From Streptomyces malaysiensis subsp. samsunensis (GTDB lineage Bacteria; Actinomycetota; Actinomycetes; Streptomycetales; Streptomycetaceae), in the NCBI RefSeq assembly GCF_024519315.1, contig NZ_JANIIC010000006.1, positions 124,001-188,000 on the forward strand: a DNA stretch of 64,000 bases, written 5' to 3'. A model generated the notes under the pieces. The model worked only from the letters and a program-made list of their open reading frames with translations. It ran no database searches and was not told where the DNA came from. Position numbers and translations under genes: made by a program. This document shows, piece after piece, positions 1-8,310 of this stretch (its first letter is position 1; the number at the start of each line of letters is the position of its first letter).

Positions 1-2
1 AA

Positions 3-509
3 CTGCTGATCGACATCAAGACCGCCGGGGAGCCCACCTACCTGGAGCTGACCAAGCGGCTGCGCCGCTACGGCCCCCTGTTCAGCGCCGCCTACGGCGG
101 GGTCGGCGGCCGGGTGCGCCGCGGCCCGGTGACGGCCGTCATCTCCGGCGACCGCGGCGCGCGGGCCCCCATGGAGGCCGAGAAGGTGCGCCACGCCTTC
201 TACGACGGGCGTCTGGAGGATCTGGGGTCGGGTGTGCCGGCCTCGTTCATCCCGCTCATCAGCGCCGACTGGACCAAGAGCTTCACCTGGACGGGGGCCG
301 GTCCGATACCGCGGGCGGAGCGCGAGACGCTGCACCGCCTCGTCGCCTCCGCACACGACGCCCGGCAGACCGTGCGTTTCTGGGCCACCCCGGACGTGGC
401 CGGACCGGAGCGCGACGCCCTGTGGCGTGAGCTCCTGGCCGCCGACGTGGACTACCTCAACACCGACGACCTGGCGGGGCTGGAGGCGTTCCTGCGCGCG
501 GCCCACTGA
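3..509 (+). CDS. PI-PLC-like phosphodiesterase domain protein, 3' part
   Basis: The reading frame is open from the left edge of the window, so the N-terminus is missing; 168 residues remain. It begins LLIDIKT, the typical strand of a TIM-barrel phosphodiesterase that carries acidic and lysine metal or phosphate contacts, and later shows VRFWATPD and DYLNTDDL, which resemble the last barrel strands of the PI-PLC/glycerophosphodiester superfamily (AIM6-like branch). The likely role is hydrolysis of a phosphodiester, but the catalytic histidines would lie upstream of the window and cannot be checked. The assignment is by motif only; substrate and export signal are unknown. Confidence 0.6.
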   Translation: MLIDIKTAGEPTYLELTKRLRRYGPLFSAAYGGVGGRVRRGPVTAVISGDRGARAPMEAEKVRHAFYDGRLEDLGSGVPASFIPLISADWTKSFTWTGAGPIPRAERETLHRLVASAHDARQTVRFWATPDVAGPERDALWRELLAADVDYLNTDDLAGLEAFLRAAH

Positions 510-604
510 CGCCGCGCGGGGCGGCGGCCGGGCGGCGGCCGGGGGCGGCGGGGCGCGGGGAAAACCGCTCGCGTGCCGCCGCCCCGACCGCCAAGCTGGC
601 CCGC

Positions 605-1093
605 ATGCTCATCAGGACCGCCACCGCCGAGGACTGGCCCGCCATCTGGGCCTTCCTGCGCCGAGTCGTCGCCGCAGGCGAGACCTACAGCTACCCCCGC
701 GACCTGGACGAGGACCGGGCCCGCGACATCTGGATGCTCGAGCCCCCGAGCCGTACCGTCGTCGCCACCGACCCCGACGGCGCGGTCCTCGGCTCGGCCA
801 AGATGAACCCCAACCACATGGGGCCCGCCGCGCATATCGCGGGGGCCAGTTTCATGGTGGCCCCCGAGCACGGCGGGCGCGGTGTGGGCCGGGCCCTGGG
901 CGAGCATGCCCTGGAGTGGGCGCGCGCCGAGGGCTACACGGCGATGCAGTTCAACGCCGTGGTGGAGAGCAACACCCGGGCGGTGGCCCTATGGCGCTCA
1001 CTCGGCTTCGAGGTCATCGGCACCGTCCCCAAGGGCTTCGACCACCCCACGAAGGGCTATGTGGGGCTGCACATCATGCATCGCTTCCTCTGA
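605..1093 (+). CDS. GNAT family N-acetyltransferase
   Basis: This 162-residue protein has the full single-domain GNAT layout. MLIRTATAEDWPAI opens the fold, an acceptor region follows, then the acetyl-CoA pyrophosphate loop near residues 92-100 (EHGGRGVGRAL, the Q/RxxGxG/A signature) and the C-terminal NTRAVALWRSLGF motif. GNATs transfer acetyl groups from acetyl-CoA to amines of small molecules or proteins; the acceptor cannot be inferred. The start has no obvious Shine-Dalgarno sequence. The 3' end overlaps the convergent ROK regulator gene by 20 bases, so the two messages are antisense at their tails. Confidence 0.9.
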   Translation: MLIRTATAEDWPAIWAFLRRVVAAGETYSYPRDLDEDRARDIWMLEPPSRTVVATDPDGAVLGSAKMNPNHMGPAAHIAGASFMVAPEHGGRGVGRALGEHALEWARAEGYTAMQFNAVVESNTRAVALWRSLGFEVIGTVPKGFDHPTKGYVGLHIMHRFL

Positions 1094-2339
1094 TCCCGGG
1101 CGGCTCCGCGGCCCCGGCGGGGTCCCTGAACCCCGCCGGATCGTCGAGGACCGCCTGCACCACCGAGTTGGCCGCGCCCAGGAGCGGACCGTCCGCGCCG
1201 AGCCGGGAGACGGTCACCGCCCCGCTGCCCGGACGGGCCGGGTCGGCCACCCGGCGGCCCAACTCCCGCTCCAGGGCGGGCAGCAGCCAGGGCGCCAGCG
1301 GGGTCAGCGCGCCGCCGAGCACCACCTTCTCCGGGTCCAGGAGGTTCACCGCGCCCGCGAGGGCGATCCCGAGCGCCGCGCCCGCGTCGCGCAGCGCACG
1401 CCGCGTGGGCTGATCGCCGATCGCCGCCCGCACGGCCAGCACGGCGATACGGCCGCCGGGGCCCGGGTGCTCGGCCGCGGCCTCCTCGGGGGACAGTCCG
1501 CTCGCCCGCAGCACCGCCTCCTCGCCCGCGTACTGCTCGAGACAGCCGCGGCCGCCGCAGGCGCACTCGGGCCCCTCGGGGCGCACCGGGACATGGCCCA
1601 GCTCGCCCGCGAAACCATGGGTGCCGCGCAGCAGTTGTCCGTCGAGCACGACCGCGGCGCCGATGCCGATCTCGGCCGAGACATGCATGAAGTCCTGGGG
1701 CGCCGGTTCATGGCCGCCCCGCCACAGCTCGGCCAGCGCGCCCAGATTCGCCTCGTTGTCGACGGTCACCGGCAGACCGGGCAGCGCCGCGCGCAGCTCG
1801 GGGCCGATGTCCACCCCCTCCCAGCCCAGGTTGGGGGCGCGCACGACCAGCGACGAGTCCCGCGCCACCAGACCGGGCACCGCCACCGCGAGCCCCACCG
1901 GCCGCAGCCCGCCCAGCTCCGCCTCCGCCGCGACCTGCCGGACCAGGGCGGAGAGCTGGGTGAGCACCGGGGCCGGCGCACAGTCACGGTTCGCCGACGC
2001 GGCCTCCGTACGGGCCCGGACCCGCCCGGCGAGGTCCACCGCGCACACCGCGAGATGGTCCACCCCGATCTCCGCGCCCAGTCCGGCCGGACCGTGCTCG
2101 TTGAGCTGCAAGGCGCTGCCGGGGCGGCCGACCGTGCCGGGCCGGGAGGGGCCCAGCTCGACCAGCAGCCCGTCCCGGATCAGCTCGTCGACGAGTGTGG
2201 AGACGGCGGCCCGGGTGAGCCCCACCCGGGCCGCCACCGACGCACGGGACAGCGGGCCGTGGGCGGCCACGGCGTGCAGCACGAGGGAGAGATTGCGCCG
2301 TCGCATCGCCTGCTGGGTGTTGGGCAGTGGCGCTGCCAC
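1074..2339 (-). CDS. ROK family transcriptional regulator (XylR/NagC type)
   Basis: The 421-residue protein has an N-terminal winged helix-turn-helix (about residues 10-65, with GPLSRASVAARVGLTRAAVSTL) followed by a ROK sugar-kinase-like domain. The ROK zinc motif CACGGRGCLEQYAG lies after ELGHVPV, matching the CxCGxxGCxE consensus. ROK regulators of this size are sugar-responsive repressors or activators. The gene lies 138 bases downstream of xylB, in the same direction, and next to xylA, so control of xylose genes is the natural inference; the xylose link is contextual only. The 138-base gap upstream holds a 20-bp palindrome and three short direct repeats. Confidence 0.9.
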   Translation of the reverse strand: MAAPLPNTQQAMRRRNLSLVLHAVAAHGPLSRASVAARVGLTRAAVSTLVDELIRDGLLVELGPSRPGTVGRPGSALQLNEHGPAGLGAEIGVDHLAVCAVDLAGRVRARTEAASANRDCAPAPVLTQLSALVRQVAAEAELGGLRPVGLAVAVPGLVARDSSLVVRAPNLGWEGVDIGPELRAALPGLPVTVDNEANLGALAELWRGGHEPAPQDFMHVSAEIGIGAAVVLDGQLLRGTHGFAGELGHVPVRPEGPECACGGRGCLEQYAGEEAVLRASGLSPEEAAAEHPGPGGRIAVLAVRAAIGDQPTRRALRDAGAALGIALAGAVNLLDPEKVVLGGALTPLAPWLLPALERELGRRVADPARPGSGAVTVSRLGADGPLLGAANSVVQAVLDDPAGFRDPAGAAEPPGIRGSDA

Positions 2340-2361
2340 CTGAATTCGCCGCCTCTCGTCC

Positions 2362-2381
2362 GATCGGCCGATCGGCCGATC
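2362..2381. promoter_or_regulatory. 20-bp palindrome upstream of the ROK gene
   Basis: GATCGGCCGATCGGCCGATC is a perfect 20-bp inverted repeat, also readable as a GATCGGCC motif repeated head to tail, starting 23 bases upstream of the ROK start codon. Its position suits an autoregulatory operator or the initiation region of the ROK gene. That function is inferred from symmetry and location only. Confidence 0.4.
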
Positions 2382-2399
2382 CGCTCATTGTGCCGGGCC

Positions 2400-2447
2400 G
2401 GTACGACACCGGGCGGCTGGTACGACATCGGTGCGGCCGGTACGACA
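2400..2447. repeat. Three direct repeats GGTACGACA
   Basis: The 9-mer GGTACGACA occurs at 2400-2408, 2419-2427 and 2439-2447, spaced 19 and 20 bases, so the copies sit on nearly the same DNA face about two turns apart. They lie between the xylB stop codon and the ROK gene. They could be an iterated binding site for an activator or repressor of the ROK gene; no family with this exact site is known to me. Confidence 0.4.
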
Positions 2448-2477
2448 CGGATGCGCCCGGCCGCCGCCGTACGGCGC

Positions 2478-3935
2478 TCAGGAGTGGCGGAGCAGGCCGT
2501 CCGCGCTCGCCAGCACCTGGGAGTGCCGCTCCATCGCCGCCTCGTCGCGGGGCACCGGACCGTAGGACGGCCCTTCGGCGGTCGACCAGCGCCGTGCCAC
2601 CGCCGCCGGGTCCTCGCCCAGCGCCAGCCCCGCGGCCTGCGCGGCGGCGCCGAGGGCGACCAGTTCCTCGGCCCGGGGCACCCGCACCGGGCGTCCGCTC
2701 AGCCGCCGGACCGTCTCCCGCCACGCCGTGCCCTTGGCGCCGCCGCCGATGAGCAGCAGCGGGGCGTCGGGCGCGGCGTCCGCGTCCAGTACCTGGTCCA
2801 GCGCGGTGAGCAGGGCGAAGACGGCGCCGTCGTAGGCGGCCTGGAGCACCTGCCCCGGTGTGGTGTCGTGCCGCAGACCGTGCAGCAGCCCCGAGGCGTG
2901 CGGCAGATGGGGGGTGCGCTCGCCGTCGAGGAACGGCAGCAGCACGGCCGAGCCGCCCGGCTCCACCGCCTCGCGGTCGCGGCCCAGCAGCGTCGCGATC
3001 CGGTCGACCGCGAGCGTGCAGTTGAGGGTGCACGCCAGCGGCAGCCAGGCGTCGCGCGTGTCGGCGAACCCCGCGACCACCCCGGTGGGGTCGGTGGGCC
3101 GGTGGGCCGAGACCGCGTAGACGGTGCCGGAGGTGCCCAGGCTGAGCACCGGCTGCCCCGGGCGCAGGCCGAGCCCCAGGGCGGCCGCCATGTTGTCGCC
3201 CGTGCCGGTGGCCACCAGGGCGCCGGTGGGCAGCGGTAGATCGGGCAGCTCCCGTACGGTCCCGGCGGCCTCGCCGTGGCGCAGCACACGCGGCAGCAGC
3301 TCGGGGGAGAGCCCGACCCGGTCCAGGATCTCCTCGTCGTAGGACTCGGTGCCCGAGGCCCACCAGCCGGTGCCCGAGGCGTCGCCGCGGTCGGTGGTGC
3401 CGTAGCCGGTGAGCCGCTCGGTGAGGTAGTCGTGGGGGAGCCGGACGGCCGCGGTGGCCCGGGCCGCCTCCGGCTCGTTCTCCCTGAGCCAGGCCCATTT
3501 GGTGACGGTGAAGGCGGGCGCGGGCACGCTGCCCACCCGCTCCGCCCATGCCTTCGGGCCGCCCAGCTCCTCGATGAGCCGGTCGCGCTGCGGCGCGGAG
3601 CGCACGTCGTTCCACAGCAGGGCGGGCCGCACCGAGCGGCCCGCGGCGTCCAGGGTGACCAGGCCGTGCTGCTGGCCGCCCACGGAGATCGCGGCCGCCT
3701 CCCGGGCCGGGGTCCCGCATTGGCGCAGCGCCTCGGTCAGCGCCTCCCACCACTGCTCGGGGACGGACTCCTTGCCGGTGCCGTCGCTGCCGCCGCCGAC
3801 GGTGTGCGGGGCCTGCCCGCGGGCGACGACCTCGCCGGTCGCGGAGTCGACGACGAGCGCCTTGGTCGATTGCGTGGAGCTGTCCACGCCGACGACGAGT
3901 GGTCCTTGTGGCACGGGTACGGCTGCTGCTGCCAT
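2478..3935 (-). CDS. xylB: Xylulokinase
   Basis: The 485-residue FGGY-family kinase phosphorylates D-xylulose to xylulose 5-phosphate with ATP, the second step of the isomerase route into the pentose phosphate pathway. The start of the fold shows GVDSSTQSTKALVVD (phosphate 1 motif, near residue 15), then GGQQHGLV, the xylulokinase-type substrate loop, and GTSGTVYAVS and LLIGGGAKG in the second ATPase half. Length matches the family (about 480-500). The start at 3935 has GGGAGAG upstream. It is divergent from xylA across a 117-bp shared control region, the classical actinobacterial xylAB arrangement. Confidence 0.96.
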   Translation of the reverse strand: MAAAAVPVPQGPLVVGVDSSTQSTKALVVDSATGEVVARGQAPHTVGGGSDGTGKESVPEQWWEALTEALRQCGTPAREAAAISVGGQQHGLVTLDAAGRSVRPALLWNDVRSAPQRDRLIEELGGPKAWAERVGSVPAPAFTVTKWAWLRENEPEAARATAAVRLPHDYLTERLTGYGTTDRGDASGTGWWASGTESYDEEILDRVGLSPELLPRVLRHGEAAGTVRELPDLPLPTGALVATGTGDNMAAALGLGLRPGQPVLSLGTSGTVYAVSAHRPTDPTGVVAGFADTRDAWLPLACTLNCTLAVDRIATLLGRDREAVEPGGSAVLLPFLDGERTPHLPHASGLLHGLRHDTTPGQVLQAAYDGAVFALLTALDQVLDADAAPDAPLLLIGGGAKGTAWRETVRRLSGRPVRVPRAEELVALGAAAQAAGLALGEDPAAVARRWSTAEGPSYGPVPRDEAAMERHSQVLASADGLLRHS

Positions 3936-5225
<1,290 letters not shown>

Positions 5226-5235
5226 CCGGAGTCCG

Positions 5236-5268
5236 GCCGTCGGTCCCGCCCCCGACGGGGCCGACGGC
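5236..5268 (+). terminator. Hairpin downstream of xylA
   Basis: GCCGTCGG at 5236-5243 pairs with CCGACGGC at 5261-5268, with additional CCCG/CGGG pairing inside. There is no U-tract, as is common for terminators in this GC range. It lies 11 bases after the xylA stop. Confidence 0.6.
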
Positions 5269-5310
5269 TGGGGCTCACCGGCTCCGGACTCCGGGTCCCG
5301 GCCGCCCAGA

Positions 5311-5380
5311 GCTCCGGCTCCCGGGTGGTCAGGGCTCCGGCTCCCGGGTGGTCAGGGCTCCGGCTCCCGGGTGGTCAGGG
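5311..5380. repeat. 23-bp tandem repeat, three copies
   Basis: A unit beginning GCTCCGGCTCCCGGGTGGTC repeats at 5311, 5334 and 5357 with a fourth, broken start at 5380. The period is exactly 23 bases, so it is out of phase with codons. It sits between the convergent xylA and pectinesterase genes. It looks like a slippage-generated non-coding minisatellite. Confidence 0.7.
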
Positions 5381-5441
5381 CTCCGGCTCCGGCCGCCCGG
5401 GGTTCAGCGCCCGGCTCCTCGAGGCTCCGGCTCCTGGCCGC

Positions 5442-6542
5442 TCAGGACGACGGCTGCCAGCCGCCGAGCCAGTCGGCGATCTCGTAGTCCGCGGCCTGGG
5501 CGCCGGTCAGCTGCGGCCGGTCGGCGCTCGCCGCACCGGAACCGGCGCCGGTGTTCTTGTACTCCGCGAAGCGGTCGTCCTTCCAGGAGAAACCGCTCAT
5601 GTCTGTCCATGGCGTGGTCTTGATCGCCGCTGACAGATCCGTATTGCGAACGATCGCCTGCGGATCGAGGCTGGCGTCGCCGCCCGCGTGCCAGGGACGG
5701 CCGAGGTAGCACGACCGGCTGCTGACATCCCCGGTGATGTTGCTGTTGATGAATAGGAACCCCTTCTTCCCGGCGGCCGTGGAGGGCGCCGCGACATAGC
5801 CGCCGGAACTGCCGTCGTAGCGCTTGACGAGCCGGATCGCCGACTTGTCGATGACGGCGGAGGCACGGCCGAAGATGAAGTCGACGTTCCCCTGGATCCA
5901 GGCGTTGTTGATGTATACCCGGCCGACCTTGTCCTTGCCCGCCGAGTCGAGCAGCAGGGTGTCCTGGTCCCCGACCGCCCCGATGTTGTCCAGGACGATC
6001 CGGTCGCCCGCGGTGCGCAGCGCGACCGCCTGCTTGTCGGTGATGCCGCTGCCGGCCTCGTTGAAGTCGTTCACGAATTGCAGGTTGCGGGCCTGGAAGT
6101 CATCGGCCTCGACGGCCACGGTCGCGCTGCCGCTGGTGCCGTAGGTGCCGCCGCCGGGCTTGGGGGTGCCGGAGGCGTTGTTGTAGACGATGGTCACGTC
6201 GTTCTTGCCGCTCGTGGTGCCCGCCAGTCGGATATGCGGCTTGTTGGCGGGTACCTTCACCGTCTCGCGGTAGGTACCGGGCTTGATGGAGATGGTGACG
6301 GCGGACGGGTTGTTCGCCGGTACCGCGTCGACGGCCGCCTGCACGGTGGTGTAGTTCCCGCTGCCGTCCTTGGCCACCACGAGGGTGGCCGCCGCGGCCG
6401 TGGGCGTGGCGGCATGGGCCCGGCCGCCGTCGCCGGGCCAGTCGGCGGCCGGGGCGGCGGCGAGCCCGACACCGGTGGCCAGAGCCAGGGAGCCGATGAG
6501 CGGAGCGGGGCGCCGCCGGGGGCGCCGTGGGCTGAGGGTCAT
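5442..6542 (-). CDS. Secreted pectin methylesterase (carbohydrate esterase family 8)
   Basis: The 366-residue protein removes methyl esters from pectin homogalacturonan outside the cell. It starts with a basic stretch and a hydrophobic core ending AHAA, a probable signal peptide (possibly Tat-like, because of the arginines). The mature domain starts VVAKDGSGNYTTVQAAVDA and has all the family signatures: KQAVALR with the conserved Gln, GDQDTLL with the acid/base Asp, GNVDFIFG with the nucleophilic Asp and YLGRPW with the conserved Arg and Trp. It is a single catalytic domain without a binding module. It fits the plant-sugar theme of the adjacent xylose genes. Confidence 0.95.
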   Translation of the reverse strand: MTLSPRRPRRRPAPLIGSLALATGVGLAAAPAADWPGDGGRAHAATPTAAAATLVVAKDGSGNYTTVQAAVDAVPANNPSAVTISIKPGTYRETVKVPANKPHIRLAGTTSGKNDVTIVYNNASGTPKPGGGTYGTSGSATVAVEADDFQARNLQFVNDFNEAGSGITDKQAVALRTAGDRIVLDNIGAVGDQDTLLLDSAGKDKVGRVYINNAWIQGNVDFIFGRASAVIDKSAIRLVKRYDGSSGGYVAAPSTAAGKKGFLFINSNITGDVSSRSCYLGRPWHAGGDASLDPQAIVRNTDLSAAIKTTPWTDMSGFSWKDDRFAEYKNTGAGSGAASADRPQLTGAQAADYEIADWLGGWQPSS

Positions 6543-6733
6543 GGTCGGTGACTCCGTCCCGTGGAGGCGTGCCGAGGGATTGACGCCTTACGGTCTCCAC
6601 GGCCCGGTCAAAGGTTGCCGCCCGGCGGCCTTCACCGAGGCTGGATCTCCCGGCTCGTCCGCCGTCGCCGCCGCGTGGGAGGCCGGAAGAGGTACGGCCG
6701 AGGCGGACTCGCGGCCCTGACCCCGCTCCTCCC

Positions 6734-6821
6734 TCACGGCGGTCCCGCGTTGCCCTTACGGCGGCCCTGCGTTGCCCTCACGGCGGTCCTTCGCTGTCCT
6801 CACGGCGGTCCCGCGTTGCCC
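6734..6821. repeat. 22-bp tandem repeat, four copies, in a 394-bp gene-free gap
   Basis: Four units of 22 bases (consensus start T[C/T]ACGGCGG followed by CCC[G/T]GCGTTGCCC) run from 6734 to 6821, with a fifth partial start at 6822. They lie in the 6543-6936 gap between the pectinesterase start and the SWIM gene end. Apart from these units I see no gene in the gap. Its right end should hold the pectinesterase promoter. Confidence 0.7.
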
Positions 6822-6936
6822 TTACGGCGGGGCCCGCTCCTTACGGGTGGGCCCGCTTCCTACGGGCGGCGCCGGGTCGCTCCTCCTCGCCCGTGGCCGG
6901 TGGCGGAGGGGACGCCGCCACCGGCCGTGCGCCGCG

Positions 6937-8310
6937 TCAGCTCTCCGGGCCGGGCATCGCCAGCGCCCCCGCCGGGTCGTGTCCGGCCGGGCCCGCCGGC
7001 CACCAGCGGCCGCGTTCCCTGCGGTACGGCCACCAGCGGCCGTCGCGGCCGTAGCGCACCTGGAGATCGGCGCCCACCACCGTCCAGCGGTTCCCGGTGG
7101 CGCGCAGCCGGGGCGCCCGTTCGTCCTCCTCCCAGGCGGCCGCGAGCTGGGCGCGGGCCCGCGCGAGGGCCTCCGCGTCCGGCGTCCACTCGTCCTCCAG
7201 GACGGTGAGCGCGGCGGCCCCGCCGTGCTCCCAGGCCCGGACGGCGCGCGCCAGATCGGTGCGGTCGCGCCCGCAGCCCGCCGCGAGCCGCGAGGCGATC
7301 GGGCCCGGGGGACCGGCGGCGGTCAGCCGCACCGTGTCCTCCCACACCGTCAGCGCGGCCGGGACCGGGGTGGTGGCGTGGCCTGGCGCGAGCGCCTCGG
7401 CCAGCAGTCGCTGGGCGCGTACGGCGGCGTCCGCCGCCAGGAACTCCAGCGCGGCGACGTCCAGCCCCTCGGCCGGGTCCGTGCCGCCCGCCAGCGCCGG
7501 GGGACGGCCGGGCGCGGCGACGGCGGGCGGGGGCGCGGGCAGCGGCGGCGGACCGGGCGCGGCGAACGCCTCCCGCGCCGGTACGCCCTCGGGAACCGGG
7601 GGAGCGGCGTCCTCCGCCGTCCTCGGAAGGTGCCGGGCGGCCCGCGCCGCGCTGCGCACCTGGAGCTCGTCCAGCAGCTCACGCTCCCCGCGGCCACGCA
7701 TCAGGAGCAGCACATACGGGTCCTCGTCCAGCAGCCGGGCGAGCTGGTAGCAGAGCGCGGCGGTGTGCGTGCAGTGGTCCCACGCCTCACAGCCGCACTC
7801 CGGCTCCAGATCGCCGATCCCCGGCAGCAGTTCGACGCCCACGGCCGCGGCGTCCTCGGCCAGCTGCGGGGGCATGTCGCGGTCCAGCAGGGCGGCGATA
7901 TGGCCGGAGCGGTCCACGACGACCTCCAGCAGCCGCTCCCACTCCGCCCCGGTGAACTCGCGCAGCAGCACATCGGACCGGTAGGGCGTGCGGTCGCGGT
8001 CCCGCACCACGGCGGTGATCCGGCCCGGACGTACGCACACCGCGCCCACCGCTCCCTCGCGCGCCTGCTTACGGCCGCGCCTCAGCTGCTCCCCGTCCAG
8101 CGCCGTGTCCTCCAGGGCCTTCAGCCACTCCTGGCCCCACCAGGTGCGGGCGAAGCCGCGGCCGCGGGCGGGCGGCAGGGCGGCGAAGGTGCGCTCGGGA
8201 CGCGCGCCGTCGCCGGCGGCCCAGTCGGCGTGGCGGCCGTCGTCGGAGCCGGGGTCTCCGGGGCCGTCGTCCCCGTACGGTTCGTCGTCGATGTACTCGG
8301 CACGGCTCAT
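6937..8310 (-). CDS. SWIM zinc-finger protein
   Basis: The start is placed at 8310 (MSRAEYID), where ATG overlaps the TGA of the upstream helicase gene, giving 457 residues. Near residue 165 is the SWIM zinc signature, CGCEAWDHCTHTAAL (CxC...CxH), which binds zinc and is associated with DNA or protein interaction. N-terminal FARTWWGQEWLKALE is typical of the bacterial SWIM proteins encoded beside SNF2 ATPases. The middle (about 210-270) is proline- and alanine-rich linker and the C-terminus is Trp/Arg-rich. The 4-bp overlap implies translational coupling and a joint function with the SNF2 helicase, probably in nucleic-acid remodelling or repair. Confidence 0.88.
   Translation of the reverse strand: MSRAEYIDDEPYGDDGPGDPGSDDGRHADWAAGDGARPERTFAALPPARGRGFARTWWGQEWLKALEDTALDGEQLRRGRKQAREGAVGAVCVRPGRITAVVRDRDRTPYRSDVLLREFTGAEWERLLEVVVDRSGHIAALLDRDMPPQLAEDAAAVGVELLPGIGDLEPECGCEAWDHCTHTAALCYQLARLLDEDPYVLLLMRGRGERELLDELQVRSAARAARHLPRTAEDAAPPVPEGVPAREAFAAPGPPPLPAPPPAVAAPGRPPALAGGTDPAEGLDVAALEFLAADAAVRAQRLLAEALAPGHATTPVPAALTVWEDTVRLTAAGPPGPIASRLAAGCGRDRTDLARAVRAWEHGGAAALTVLEDEWTPDAEALARARAQLAAAWEEDERAPRLRATGNRWTVVGADLQVRYGRDGRWWPYRRERGRWWPAGPAGHDPAGALAMPGPES

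Noticed and set aside
882..3239. A 785-codon plus-strand frame across the ROK and xylB genes.
   Set aside because: It is a shadow of the minus-strand genes, whose products are clearly recognised.
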